Shown here piece by piece: positions 55,144-63,767 of a DNA stretch of 64,000 nucleotides; within the stretch, counting starts at the first letter, position 1, and every line of letters starts with the position of its first letter. The translations under genes and the position numbers were made by a program. Source of the stretch: Bacillaceae bacterium (GTDB taxonomy: Bacteria > Bacillota > Bacilli > Bacillales > Alkalibacillaceae); the NCBI GenBank assembly GCA_017656265.1, contig JACDOD010000008.1, positions 83,247-147,246 of the forward strand, given 5' to 3'. The notes beneath the pieces were generated by a model. That model was not told the origin of the DNA. It saw only the letters and a program-made list of their open reading frames with translations, and ran no database searches.

Positions 55144-55196
55144 AAAAATTGCGTGCTTGAGTTGTTTCTTCAGTCTTTCCCAAGCACGCAATTTTT
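55144..55196 (-). terminator. Terminator built into the Tn7-like right end
   Basis: AAAAATTGCGTGCTTG (55144-55159) and CAAGCACGCAATTTTT (55181-55196) form a perfect 16-bp inverted repeat. On the minus strand a stem is followed by a run of T. It lies between glmS and tnsA, so it should stop glmS transcripts before they enter the tns operon. The same stem is kept at the right ends of elements 2 and 3. Confidence 0.75.
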
Positions 55197-55260
55197 AAAC
55201 AACTTTTTTATTTTTTAAACGACTTTTTTATTTTTTAAACAACTTTTTTATTTCTGTACA
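55197..55260. repeat. Right end of element 1 with three TnsB-site repeats
   Basis: Read from the terminus, TGTACAGAAATAAAAAAGTT is followed by two more copies of the AATAAAAAAG-TGTTTAAA unit with about 20-bp spacing (one has GTCGTTT). Closely packed sites on the right contrast with spaced sites on the left, as in Tn7. Confidence 0.85.
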
Positions 55261-55265
55261 ATCTA
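55261..55265. repeat. Target-site duplication ATCTA, right copy
   Basis: Identical to 35122-35126. Its centre lies 23 bp from the glmS stop codon. Confidence 0.85.
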
Positions 55266-55285
55266 CATCAACTGATGCCACTCTA

Positions 55286-57088
55286 TTACTCCACCGTAAC
55301 AGACTTCGCCAGATTCCTAGGTTTATCCACGTCGCAGTCGCGGTGCAGGGCAGCGTAGTAAGCGATGAGTTGCAATGGTATCACCGACACCAGCGGGGTT
55401 AGGAGATCATGGACTTTGGGCACCACGAGAGTGTCGTCCGTCTGATCCAGTCCCTTCATGCTGATGATGCAGGCGTTGGCGCCCCGGGATACGACTTCCT
55501 GTACATTGCTGCGGATGGCATAGTTGACATTTTCCTGGGTAGCCAGGGCAATGACTGGCGTACCGTCCTCAATCAAGGCGATGGTTCCGTGCTTAAGCTC
55601 GCCCCCCGGAAATCCTTCGGTCTGAATATAGGAGATTTCTTTTAACTTAAGGGCTCCTTCCAGGCCTACATAGTAGTCGATTCCCCGGCCGATGAAGAAG
55701 CAGTTGCGGGTGGTGGAGAGATAATCTTTTGCGATTCCTTCCATCACGTCTTTCTGATCGCACAATGCTTCCATGGCATTGGCCACGATGGCGAGTTCTT
55801 TCATTGGGTCAAAGTCAAGCTCATAGCCTTTAGCCCGGGCTGTGTCTACAGCCAGAATTGCGAGTACGGCCATCTGGGCGGTATAGGCTTTCGTGGATGC
55901 CACCGCTATTTCTGGCCCGGCGTATAAAGGCAAGGTATAATCCGCTTCACGAGAAAGGGTTGATCCGGGCACGTTTGTAATCGTTAAAGCAGGGTATCCC
56001 ATTTCTTTTACCTGCACGAGTACGGCCCGACTGTCAGCGGTTTCCCCGCTCTGGGAAATGAAAATAAACAGTGGTTTTCCAGACAATAAAGGCATATTAT
56101 AGGAAAATTCGCTGGCTACATGGACTTCTACTGGAACTTTTGCCAGATTTTCAATCAGCTGCTTGCCGACAAGTCCAGCGTGATAGCTGGTTCCGCAGGC
56201 AATAATGTAAACCCGGTCACAGTCCAGCATAGCCTGGTGGATATCTGAATCCAGCTTGATGTCATCCTTTTCATCCTGATACTCCTGGATGATTTTTCGG
56301 ATAACAAATGGCTGTTCATCGATTTCTTTTAGCATAAAGTGCGAATAGGTGCCTTTCTCTATATCATCGGCATTGAGTTCCGCAATAAAATGTTCCCGTT
56401 CAACAGGTGTGCCATCCAGCTTCTGAATGCTGATCGCATCTCTCTTCACGATCACCACTTCCTGATCTAACAGTTCCACAAACCGATCCGTTACCTGCAG
56501 CATCGCCATGGCATCACTGGCCACAACGTTACAATCGTCACCAAGTCCCACTAACAGCGGGCTTTTGTTTTTGGCCACGTAAATGACATCCGGATTTTCC
56601 TGATCCATGACCGCTACAGCGTATGACCCCTTTAATAGACGAATCGTCTGGCGAAAAGCTTCGGTCACATCCTGATGCTCTTCATGAAGCTTTTCAATCA
56701 GCTGTACAATGATTTCTGTATCCGTATCACTTTTCAGGGGAACATCCTGCAGATATTCTTCACGCAGTTCGTTATAGTTTTCGATGACGCCGTTATGCAC
56801 CAGTGAAAACCGACCAGCCGCACTTTGATGGGGGTGAGCATTTTCCTCACTTGGCGCTCCGTGTGTCGCCCACCTGGTGTGACCGATTCCCATCGGTGCA
56901 TAAACTGTTTCATCCACAGCTTCACGCAAAGCGGCGATTCTCCCTTTTACTTTAAAGGTGTGGACACCATCATCATTTTGTACAGCAATACCTGCTGAAT
57001 CATAGCCTCTATATTCTAATTTTTCTAATCCTTTTAATAAAATTTCCTTTGTATCTCTCTGTCCGATATACCCAACAATTCCGCACAT
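55286..57088 (-). CDS. glmS: Glutamine-fructose-6-phosphate aminotransferase (GlmS)
   Basis: GlmS makes glucosamine-6-phosphate from fructose-6-phosphate and glutamine, the first step to UDP-GlcNAc. Residue 2 is the catalytic Cys ([12 protein letters not shown]). The glutaminase domain has [18 protein letters not shown], and two SIS isomerase domains follow ([25 protein letters not shown]). The C-terminus ends [13 protein letters not shown]. It is 600 residues, complete, with GGGAGG before the ATG. The last codons form the TnsD binding region. The upstream ribozyme indicates feedback control by the product. Confidence 0.98.
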   Translation of the reverse strand: MCGIVGYIGQRDTKEILLKGLEKLEYRGYDSAGIAVQNDDGVHTFKVKGRIAALREAVDETVYAPMGIGHTRWATHGAPSEENAHPHQSAAGRFSLVHNGVIENYNELREEYLQDVPLKSDTDTEIIVQLIEKLHEEHQDVTEAFRQTIRLLKGSYAVAVMDQENPDVIYVAKNKSPLLVGLGDDCNVVASDAMAMLQVTDRFVELLDQEVVIVKRDAISIQKLDGTPVEREHFIAELNADDIEKGTYSHFMLKEIDEQPFVIRKIIQEYQDEKDDIKLDSDIHQAMLDCDRVYIIACGTSYHAGLVGKQLIENLAKVPVEVHVASEFSYNMPLLSGKPLFIFISQSGETADSRAVLVQVKEMGYPALTITNVPGSTLSREADYTLPLYAGPEIAVASTKAYTAQMAVLAILAVDTARAKGYELDFDPMKELAIVANAMEALCDQKDVMEGIAKDYLSTTRNCFFIGRGIDYYVGLEGALKLKEISYIQTEGFPGGELKHGTIALIEDGTPVIALATQENVNYAIRSNVQEVVSRGANACIISMKGLDQTDDTLVVPKVHDLLTPLVSVIPLQLIAYYAALHRDCDVDKPRNLAKSVTVE

Positions 57089-57114
57089 ATCGTTTGGTTT
57101 CCTCCCTCATCTCG

Positions 57115-57164
57115 AAGGGGCAAACAAACGACCGTGATTCTCAAGGGGCATTTGTTTGCCCCTT
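57115..57164 (-). promoter_or_regulatory. Strong hairpin between glmS ribozyme and RBS
   Basis: AAGGGGCAAACAAA (57115-57128) and TTTGTTTGCCCCTT (57151-57164) are perfect 14-bp inverted arms with a 22-base loop. They lie about 10 bp upstream of the glmS ribosome binding site and downstream of the ribozyme core. There is no T run, so it is not an obvious terminator. It could protect the cleaved message or influence translation. Confidence 0.6.
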
Positions 57165-57179
57165 TCCCGTGATTTTTTC

Positions 57180-57350
57180 TATTTGGGCATCTTGTTTTAG
57201 ACCTTTGTGCAAAGAGTCGCCTCTTGGTTTTCAGTCCAAAACATGACGGTTGAGATGCTGCAACCGGGAGGCATCCGCCGAATGCTTCGATGAACCTCCT
57301 CCTCGTCAACTATTTCCCCTTTTTCGTCCGCGGGAAATAGTTCAGGCGCT
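57180..57350 (-). ncRNA. glmS ribozyme (GlcN6P-responsive)
   Basis: On the minus strand the leader contains AGCGCCTGAACT (57339-57350, cleavage expected between A57350 and G57349). It continues with GACGAGGAGGAGGTTCATCG, then a TTCGGCGGATGCCTCCCGG core and TTTTGGACT. This order matches the conserved P1-P2 core of the glmS ribozyme. Cleavage with glucosamine-6-phosphate as cofactor lowers glmS expression. The 3' boundary is approximate. Confidence 0.88.
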
Positions 57351-57446
57351 TTTTATTCAGTTGTCTTGCCGGTCCTCCTTTCCATTCTTGAATCAAAGTT
57401 CCTTGAAATATTTTTCCATGTCTGAAAAAAACAAGGAACATCTAAT

Positions 57447-57476
57447 ATTTTAGCCGATAAGACAAACAAAGGTCAA
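57447..57476 (-). promoter_or_regulatory. Promoter of glmS
   Basis: On the minus strand TTGACC (57471-57476), an 18-bp spacer and TAAAAT (57447-57452) give a sigma-A promoter about 95 bp before the ribozyme cleavage site. glmS can thus be transcribed separately from glmM, whose terminator lies just upstream. Confidence 0.65.
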
Positions 57477-57522
57477 TGACAAATCCATAACAATATCATG
57501 ACAGGTTCATTGCTATATCCAT

Positions 57523-57560
57523 AAAATATGCGCAGGCAAACACGCATGTGCTGCCTGCGC
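57523..57560 (-). terminator. Terminator after glmM
   Basis: GCGCAGGCA (57530-57538) pairs with TGCCTGCGC (57552-57560), and on the minus strand is followed by ATATTTTA. It ends the cdaA-cdaR-glmM transcript before the glmS promoter. Confidence 0.75.
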
Positions 57561-57566
57561 TTTATT

Positions 57567-58922
57567 TTAGTCGACTTTCATACCTAATTGTTCTTGTATG
57601 ACGTCCACCAGCTGATCGGCATATTTTTCACATTCATCTTTAGTTGGCGCTTCGATCATGACACGGATTAACGGCTCGGTTCCGGATGGGCGTACGAGCA
57701 CCCGGCCATTATCACCCAGCTCCGATTCAACCTGGTCAATCGCTTCTTTAATCCGCTGATTGGTATATATCTGGTTTTTATCAAATACTTTTACGTTTTT
57801 CAACACCTGCGGGAACTTTGGCATTTCAGCTGCCAGTTCAGATAAAGGTTTTTCTGTATCTTTTAACACATTCACAAGCTGAAGAGCTGTCAGCATGCCG
57901 TCTCCCGTAGTGTTGTAATCTAAAAAGATAATATGTCCGGATTGTTCGCCGCCAAGGTTGTAACCGTTATTTCTCATTTCCTCCATGACGTAACGGTCTC
58001 CTACAGCGGTTTGAACACTCTGAATGTCCAGTTCTTCCAGCGCTTTATAAAAACCGATGTTGCTCATGACAGTGGAAACAACTGTATCCTTGTTGAGACG
58101 TCCTTTTTCCTTCATGTATTTCCCGCAAATATACATGATCTGATCGCCGTCGACGATATCTCCCTTTTCATCAATGGCAATTAAACGGTCCCCGTCCCCA
58201 TCAAAGGCAAGCCCGATATCAGCCCCTTCTTCTTTCACAAATTCCCGAAGTGCTTCCGGGCTGGTAGACCCAACTCCGTCATTAATGTTCAAACCATCTG
58301 GGGATGTTCCGATCGTGGAAATGTCCGCTTCCAGATCAGCAAACAGATGGGGAGCCATTGAGCTGGTTGCCCCATTTGCACAGTCCAGTGCAATATGCAG
58401 TCCATCAAAGTCATAATCAATCGTCTGCTTTAAATACTGCATATATTTCTGGACGCCTTCAAAATAATCATTAACGATTCCCACATCTTTCCCAACCGGA
58501 CGAGGCAGGTTGTCTTCCCTTTGATCCAACAGCGCTTCAATTTCCTTTTCCTGATCATCCGTTAATTTAAAACCATCAGGACCAAAAAACTTAATTCCAT
58601 TATCTTCAACCGGGTTATGGGATGCAGAAATCATAACCCCGGCGTCCGCACCCAGAGCTTTTGTTAAATAAGCCACTCCAGGGGTCGAAATGACTCCCAG
58701 GCGCATCACCTCTGCACCAATCGAAAGAAGTCCTGCTGTAAGGGCACCTTCCAGCATATGACCGGAAATTCGGGTGTCACGGCCAATTAACACTTTCGGA
58801 CGTTCTTCTTTATTTTTCGTGAGGACATACCCTCCAAAACGTCCGATTTTATAAGCAAGCTCAGGTGTCAAATCCTTATTGGCTACTCCTCTGACACCGT
58901 CCGTTCCGAAGTACTTTCCCAT
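57567..58922 (-). CDS. glmM: Phosphoglucosamine mutase GlmM
   Basis: GlmM converts glucosamine-6-phosphate to glucosamine-1-phosphate for peptidoglycan precursors. The active-site phosphoserine loop is [20 protein letters not shown] (Ser near residue 101), the metal loop [10 protein letters not shown], the sugar-binding loop GGEQSGHI and the phosphate-binding loop [12 protein letters not shown]. It has 451 residues and starts [12 protein letters not shown]. It follows cdaR by 38 bp, the conserved cda-glm arrangement in which GlmM also can interact with CdaA. Confidence 0.98.
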   Translation of the reverse strand: MGKYFGTDGVRGVANKDLTPELAYKIGRFGGYVLTKNKEERPKVLIGRDTRISGHMLEGALTAGLLSIGAEVMRLGVISTPGVAYLTKALGADAGVMISASHNPVEDNGIKFFGPDGFKLTDDQEKEIEALLDQREDNLPRPVGKDVGIVNDYFEGVQKYMQYLKQTIDYDFDGLHIALDCANGATSSMAPHLFADLEADISTIGTSPDGLNINDGVGSTSPEALREFVKEEGADIGLAFDGDGDRLIAIDEKGDIVDGDQIMYICGKYMKEKGRLNKDTVVSTVMSNIGFYKALEELDIQSVQTAVGDRYVMEEMRNNGYNLGGEQSGHIIFLDYNTTGDGMLTALQLVNVLKDTEKPLSELAAEMPKFPQVLKNVKVFDKNQIYTNQRIKEAIDQVESELGDNGRVLVRPSGTEPLIRVMIEAPTKDECEKYADQLVDVIQEQLGMKVD

Positions 58923-58960
58923 GTAGAATCGCTCCTTCGTTCTTGTTCCCTATATTCTAT

Positions 58961-60196
58961 TTATTCCAGACGTATACGTGCTTTTTCAATGTTCAGTTTA
59001 TAATCCAGATCTTCAGGACCATCAATGATGATAGGAACAGAAAATTCTCCTTCAAAATAATTCTCCAGGTCAATTTTGGCTTCAAAATCGTCTGGATCTA
59101 TATTTTCGATTTGACTCTCTGTTCCATATACGGTCAGTTCAAAAGTTCCGTTTTCTGGTTCAATAAACGTTACTTCTTTCCCTTCTGGTATGTTCACAAT
59201 CTGAATATCCATATTTTCAAAGGTTCGTTGCTGTGTATCTTCCACATCCACTGTGATTTGTACAGTGGCGGGGTCCGCTTTAATAACTCCGGATGGCAGC
59301 GGAACCGTATATTCGATCGTTTCATCTTTCGTAATCTGACTTAAATCAACTTCTAGATTACCTACATTTTCAATATCTTGCAAGACTTGTTCGGTTCCAT
59401 AAAGTGTGACTTCTTCCGGTTGTAGAGTGATAGATTCGAGACTCAAGCCATCGGGCAGTTCATGGATGGTGTCAAACGTTACGGGTACTTTTTTGGTACC
59501 TCCATCAACAGGGATGACCACCTGTACGCTGGACGGATATACAAACACATTGAGTTCATTCCCCTGCTCATCATACACTTTTACAGGAGCATTCTCTGCC
59601 CGGATTTGATCATCCATATCTTTTACATCCACGATTGCTTTAACCATTGCGACTTTGCTTACTTCAGTAAGGGAGCCTGTCACCTCAACCGTTTCTGGAT
59701 TCATAACAGCCTCACCCAGAACGACACCATCATCCAGCTCATTTTTATTTAACAATTCCACATCAACCGGGAATTCTTCTCTTAATCGTTCCTCAATCTG
59801 AACATGAACCTCTTCTGGTTCAATATTGACAGATAATTGATTGGATATACCTCTATGCTGGATCGGAACCGTATGTTCACCGGGCTGCAATTCAGTAAGA
59901 TCTACAAAAATATCAAAGTTTCGCTGCCGGACTGTAGGTGTTACCACACTTTTTGGCCCTTCAACTGTCACGTTAACAGATTGAGGAATCCCCTGAACGA
60001 CATATTTCTCCTGATCCATCATGACCTGCAGAGGAACATTATTGACGGTTCCCACATCATTTGAACCTGAAGGGAAAAATGTAGCGTCTGAACGTGATGT
60101 ATTCTGTTCGTCTAAACTGACAGATGTATATAACAATACGGCTAACAGCAAAGAAAGACCCCTTATAAACCAGGGACTCTTTAACCATCTATCCAT
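58961..60196 (-). CDS. cdaR: CdaA regulatory protein CdaR (YbbR domains)
   Basis: The protein has an N-terminal membrane anchor (WFIRGLSLLLAVLLYTSVSL) and four repeated YbbR beta-domains outside the membrane (for example VPLQVMMDQEKYVVQGIPQS and VEVTGSLTEVSKVAMVKAIV). CdaR controls the diadenylate cyclase CdaA. Its start overlaps the cdaA stop by 8 bp. At 411 residues it is slightly shorter than B. subtilis CdaR. Confidence 0.95.
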   Translation of the reverse strand: MDRWLKSPWFIRGLSLLLAVLLYTSVSLDEQNTSRSDATFFPSGSNDVGTVNNVPLQVMMDQEKYVVQGIPQSVNVTVEGPKSVVTPTVRQRNFDIFVDLTELQPGEHTVPIQHRGISNQLSVNIEPEEVHVQIEERLREEFPVDVELLNKNELDDGVVLGEAVMNPETVEVTGSLTEVSKVAMVKAIVDVKDMDDQIRAENAPVKVYDEQGNELNVFVYPSSVQVVIPVDGGTKKVPVTFDTIHELPDGLSLESITLQPEEVTLYGTEQVLQDIENVGNLEVDLSQITKDETIEYTVPLPSGVIKADPATVQITVDVEDTQQRTFENMDIQIVNIPEGKEVTFIEPENGTFELTVYGTESQIENIDPDDFEAKIDLENYFEGEFSVPIIIDGPEDLDYKLNIEKARIRLE

Positions 60197-61019
60197 TTTT
60201 CTTCCCCCTCCAGTTCCATGTTTTCATCGCAGGAGGCTTATCTGTTACGTGCCATTCTTTTTGCAGAATTTCCTTTAACCCTTCTTCATTTAAATTTCGT
60301 TGCATTTCACCATTTTTTGTACAGGAAATTTGTCCTGTTTCCTCTGAAACAACAATCGTCAATGCGTCTGTCACTTCACTGATCCCGAGTGCAGCTCTGT
60401 GGCGTGTACCTAATTCTTTTGAAATAAATGGACTTTCTGACAGGGGCAGATAACACGCTGCTGCAATAATTTCGTTTCGCTTCACAATGACTGCTCCATC
60501 ATGCAAAGGGGTATTTGGAATAAAAATATTCGTCAGCAGTTCACTGGTGAGCTTCCCATGAATCGGAATGCCGGTTTCTACGTAATCCCCCATACCAGTT
60601 TCTTTTTCAATGGTAATGAGGGCACCGATCCGGCGTTTAGCCATGTAATTACATGCTTTTAAAATTTCTTGTATCGATTCTCTTGTTTCCTTTTGTTCAG
60701 AATGGGTATTACGGGCAAAAAATCTTCCCCGCCCCAACTGCTCCAGTGCACGGCGCAATTCGGGCTGGAACAGGATAATCACTCCGAGAAATCCCCAGGT
60801 TATGGCCTGGTACATCAGCCATTGAACCGTTTTGAGCTCAAAGACACTGCTTAGAAACCAGATTCCCAAAACGACAAAAATCCCCTTTAGGAGCTGGACA
60901 GCCTTGGTACCACGGATCAGCATAATCAATTTATATAAAACAAACCACACCAGGGCTATGTCGATCATGACACGCAAATATTGGACGAAATCGAATCCCC
61001 CATCAAGCAAGACCCACAC
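60189..61019 (-). CDS. cdaA: Diadenylate cyclase CdaA
   Basis: CdaA makes the second messenger c-di-AMP, which controls potassium and osmolyte balance. Three N-terminal transmembrane segments (VMIDIALVWFVLYKLIMLI, VQLLKGIFVVLGIWFLSSV, AITWGFLGVIILF) are followed by the DAC domain. This has the catalytic LHDGAVIV (DGA) and ELGTRHRAALGISE (RHR). At 276 residues it is normal for the family. It is first in the cdaA-cdaR-glmM operon. Confidence 0.97.
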   Translation of the reverse strand: MWVLLDGGFDFVQYLRVMIDIALVWFVLYKLIMLIRGTKAVQLLKGIFVVLGIWFLSSVFELKTVQWLMYQAITWGFLGVIILFQPELRRALEQLGRGRFFARNTHSEQKETRESIQEILKACNYMAKRRIGALITIEKETGMGDYVETGIPIHGKLTSELLTNIFIPNTPLHDGAVIVKRNEIIAAACYLPLSESPFISKELGTRHRAALGISEVTDALTIVVSEETGQISCTKNGEMQRNLNEEGLKEILQKEWHVTDKPPAMKTWNWRGKKNG

Positions 61020-61070
61020 TTCCTTCTATGTCGAATTCTTTCCTTTTATGACAAACGCGATAACATTTAC

Positions 61071-61076
61071 ATTATA
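61071..61076 (-). promoter_or_regulatory. -10 region of the cdaA promoter
   Basis: TGATATAATG on the minus strand is an extended -10 box (TGNTATAAT), about 52 bp before the cdaA start codon. The -35 region is weak. The rest of 61077-61222 shows no gene. Confidence 0.55.
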
Positions 61077-61222
61077 TCACATTTCCCTATAAACATAAGG
61101 TTATAGCACCTTTATCATTTATAAAAATTTCCATAATTGGAGTAGGGTGCGAAAAGTGTACATTTCTTTCTCTGCAGGTGATGTAAACGTATCTATAACC
61201 ATCAGCACAGTCATCTAAAAAC

Positions 61223-61250
61223 AAAAAAATACCGCCTGATGAGACGGCAT
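61223..61250 (-). terminator. Terminator after rsiW
   Basis: Minus-strand ATGCCG...CGGTAT stem (with one G-T pair) followed by seven T (61223-61229) closes the sigW-rsiW operon. Confidence 0.7.
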
Positions 61251-61265
61251 TTTAATCTTGATTCA

Positions 61266-61910
61266 TTAGAATGAAATCACTTGTTTTACCCCTTGTTTAA
61301 TTTTATACCAGATCCACTCAAACACCTGGTTGACTTCTTCTATATTTCCTGTCACTTCACCGGCAGATGCTAAGTATTTGCTGGAAGGCTCGAAATCTCC
61401 ATTCAATAATTCCCCATTTATGAGAATGACATTTCCGTTTACCTTTCCTTCGATTTTAAGATCCCCATTTTTTACAACCAGATCTCCTTCAACGACTTCC
61501 CCTTCCGGAACAATAACCGTATTATCCTGAATGACAATATTATCCTGTTTTGAAACCGTCAGCTGCTGATCCTGGTTCCACATCGTCATGGTACTGGTAA
61601 ACATCAGGATGAAGAAAATGGCAGCGGCAGCGAATATCGGATGAGATTTCAACCAGCGCTCAAAGCCAATCCTCTTTTTCTCCTTTGGCAAGCTGTTCAT
61701 AACATTTTTAGTAAATTGTTCAGATAGCTGCAAGTGGGATGTGTTTTTCAACATGGCTTCGGTACGTTTCAGCTCATGAAAATGATCCTGGCAATCTTCA
61801 CATTCCATCAGGTGTTCCTTTAAGACGGATTCCTCTTGTTTTGAAATCTCGTGGTCAAGGTATTTATGCATCAGTTCTACAATTTCTTTCGGGCATTTCA
61901 CGGTTATCAC
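61266..61910 (-). CDS. rsiW: Anti-sigma-W factor RsiW
   Basis: The cytosolic N-terminal part holds the zinc anti-sigma motif HEISKQEESVLKEHLMECED with CQDHFH (HxxxCxxC type). A single membrane span (FAAAAIFFILMFTSTMTMW, near residue 95) and an extracytoplasmic polymer-like domain follow. RsiW holds SigW inactive until regulated proteolysis releases it. It lies 5 bp after sigW, in the conserved pair. Confidence 0.95.
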   Translation of the reverse strand: MITVKCPKEIVELMHKYLDHEISKQEESVLKEHLMECEDCQDHFHELKRTEAMLKNTSHLQLSEQFTKNVMNSLPKEKKRIGFERWLKSHPIFAAAAIFFILMFTSTMTMWNQDQQLTVSKQDNIVIQDNTVIVPEGEVVEGDLVVKNGDLKIEGKVNGNVILINGELLNGDFEPSSKYLASAGEVTGNIEEVNQVFEWIWYKIKQGVKQVISF

Positions 61911-61915
61911 TCCCT

Positions 61916-62479
61916 TTACAGATCCCGAAGCTTTTTGCGCAAAGCTTCCCGTCCACGATGTATTCTAGTTTTTACAGTTCCAATTGGCATATCCAGCACA
62001 TCACTGATTTCCTGCAGGGACAATTCATCAATATATCTCAGTACGATTACAGATCGGTATTTTGGGGGCAAGGACAAAATTTGCTGCTGAATATAATCCT
62101 GTAACTCCAGGCTTTCCACTTCTTCTTCCGGCAAGCGCTGCTCCGTTGCAATCTGCGAATACATCGTTAATCCGTCTGAACCCTTGATTTCCGCATCGAG
62201 AAAGTAATCTGGTTTTTTCTTACGTATACGGTCAATGGAAAGATTCGTTGCAATGCGATAAAGCCAGGTTGAAAATTTCCTCTTCTCATCAAAGGAGTGG
62301 ATATTCATATACGCTCGAACAAAGGTTTCCTGAGCTGCATCTTCTGCTTCATGGGAATTGCCCAGCATTCGATAGCATATTTGAAATACTTTATTTTGAT
62401 AGAAGCTTACAATCTCTTCAAATGCCGATTGGTCTCCTTTTTTCACTTGTTTAATTTTTTGTTTAATTATCGCATCCAT
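61916..62479 (-). CDS. sigW: ECF RNA polymerase sigma factor SigW
   Basis: The 187-residue ECF sigma factor has region 2 (FQICYRMLGNSHEAEDAAQE) and region 4 with helix-turn-helix (DELSLQEISDVLDMPIGTVK, then TRIHRGREALRK). SigW controls genes for cell envelope stress and antimicrobial peptide resistance. A TGAAAC-N17-CGTA promoter upstream matches the SigW consensus, so it is autoregulated. Confidence 0.97.
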   Translation of the reverse strand: MDAIIKQKIKQVKKGDQSAFEEIVSFYQNKVFQICYRMLGNSHEAEDAAQETFVRAYMNIHSFDEKRKFSTWLYRIATNLSIDRIRKKKPDYFLDAEIKGSDGLTMYSQIATEQRLPEEEVESLELQDYIQQQILSLPPKYRSVIVLRYIDELSLQEISDVLDMPIGTVKTRIHRGREALRKKLRDL

Positions 62480-62515
62480 TTCATGTACCTCCGCTAGATC
62501 TGCGGTTATTATCCA

Positions 62516-62542
62516 TACGATTACCAGGCAGATCAGGTTTCA
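62516..62542 (-). promoter_or_regulatory. SigW-type autoregulatory promoter
   Basis: On the minus strand TGAAAC (62537-62542), 17 bp and CGTA (62516-62519) match the ECF SigW promoter. It lies about 37 bp before the sigW start codon. The remaining intergenic stretch to 62796 shows no gene, only dyads such as CCGGTA/TACCGG. Confidence 0.75.
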
Positions 62543-62796
62543 TTTTTTTATCATTTTTTAAGATCATGGTGCAGTGTCCAGGGAGATTCACCCATTATAC
62601 ATACCCACCAATTTTTCCAGGGAGGTATATGTGTTGTTATTCTATTATACAATGAAATCAGTTCATTCATCCCGGTAGCAAACGATACCGGCAAGATTCA
62701 CAAACGGATGAATATCAGTTGGATCCTATTCATCATGAAAAAGGGGGGCAAACTCACCGCTTATCAATCTATGAAAGGAATTATCCAGATATCATA

Positions 62797-62841
62797 CAAA
62801 AAAAGGAAACAGCAACTTATGAAACTCATAAGCTGCTGTTT
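62797..62841 (-). terminator. Terminator after rocF
   Basis: CATAAGCTGCTGTTT (62827-62841) pairs with AAACAGCAACTTATG (62807-62821) with one mismatch, followed on the minus strand by a T-rich run. It separates rocF from sigW. Confidence 0.7.
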
Positions 62842-62864
62842 AGAACCGGTCGTTTCGTGTAAAA

Positions 62865-63767
62865 TTATAACAATTTTTCTCCAAACAGGGAACCCATTAA
62901 TCCGACAGCCACTGAAGCTGTTTTATTCTTTTCATCTAAAATCGGATTCACTTCCACAAATTCTGCAGAAGTAACGATATTGGCTTCGGCGAGCATTTCC
63001 ATTGCCAAATGGCTTTCCCGGTAACTGAGTCCCCCAATGACTGGAGTACCAACCCCTGGTGCATCATGAGGATCAAGACCGTCTAAATCAAGACTGAGGT
63101 GGACACCATCTGTCCGGTCTTTCAAATAGGCAATGGTTTCTTCCATCACTGCCGACATGCCCAGCCTGTCAATTTCATGCATGGTATACACTTTAATTCC
63201 CTTTTCCCGGATGAGTTCTCTTTCTCCTGCATCCAGAGAACGGGCACCGATAATCACAATGTTTTCTGGGCAAATTTTCGGTTCATATCCGCCTATGTTT
63301 ATTAACTTCTCATGGCCAATGCCCAGACTTACCGCCAGCGGCATGCCATGAATATTTCCTGATGGTGACGTTTCTCCGGTATTCAGATCCCCGTGGGCAT
63401 CATACCAGATGACGCCAAGGTTTTGATAATGCTTAGCTACCCCCGCCAGTGTGCCGATCGCAATACTATGGTCTCCACCCAGAACAAGCGGGAATTTATC
63501 CTGCTCAACAACTCTGTCCACTACTTCTGCCAGCTTTTCGTTCGCTTCCGCTACTTCTTTTAAGTTGCGCAGGTTGCTCTTATCATCTTTTTCAAAACGA
63601 TCCGGGCGCGAAATCTCAATGTCCCCTAAATCATCCAGCTCATAGTTAAGGGCTTCTAAACGTTCGATAACTCCCGCATACCTGATTGCGCTTGGCCCCA
63701 TATCAACTCCTCTGCGGTTTTGTCCAAGGTCCATCGGGACACCAATTAAAGAAATTCCTTTTTTCAT
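62865..63767 (-). CDS. rocF: Arginase RocF
   Basis: Arginase hydrolyses arginine to ornithine and urea using two Mn ions. The metal ligands are in GGDHSIAIG, WYDAHGDLNT and SLDLDGLDPHDAPG. The N-terminus ISLIGVPMDLGQNRRGVDMG is typical of the family, and the length is 300 residues. It stands alone upstream of sigW with its own terminator. No convincing promoter was seen. Confidence 0.96.
   Translation of the reverse strand: MKKGISLIGVPMDLGQNRRGVDMGPSAIRYAGVIERLEALNYELDDLGDIEISRPDRFEKDDKSNLRNLKEVAEANEKLAEVVDRVVEQDKFPLVLGGDHSIAIGTLAGVAKHYQNLGVIWYDAHGDLNTGETSPSGNIHGMPLAVSLGIGHEKLINIGGYEPKICPENIVIIGARSLDAGERELIREKGIKVYTMHEIDRLGMSAVMEETIAYLKDRTDGVHLSLDLDGLDPHDAPGVGTPVIGGLSYRESHLAMEMLAEANIVTSAEFVEVNPILDEKNKTASVAVGLMGSLFGEKLL

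Larger units (their letters stand above)
53529..55148. repeat. Direct repeat A, about 1.62 kb, copy 2
   Basis: Apparently identical to 33412-35031 at constant offset. The right edge falls inside the terminator stem next to tnsA and the left edge inside tnsB. Outside these edges the right ends differ (two versus three TnsB sites), which suggests gene conversion or recombination rather than simple duplication of a whole element. Confidence 0.85.
35127..55260. mobile_element. Element 1: Tn7-like transposon at attTn7 with defence cargo
   Basis: The element is 20,134 bp, bounded by TGTTTACGAATAAAAAAGTT on the left and the inverted TGTACAGAAATAAAAAAGTT on the right, and flanked by ATCTA duplications. 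The centre of the right duplication (55263) is 23 bp from the glmS stop codon (55286), the classical Tn7 position. It carries tnsA-E next to the right end and, further left, hsdMSR, an RloC-like gene and a RelA/SpoT-DGQHR pair. tnsA and tnsB need frameshifts, so current activity is uncertain. Confidence 0.9.

Noticed and set aside
62708..62974. Plus-strand ORF between sigW and rocF
   Set aside because: It runs through the rocF terminator and the 3' end of rocF in antisense, and has no ribosome binding site.
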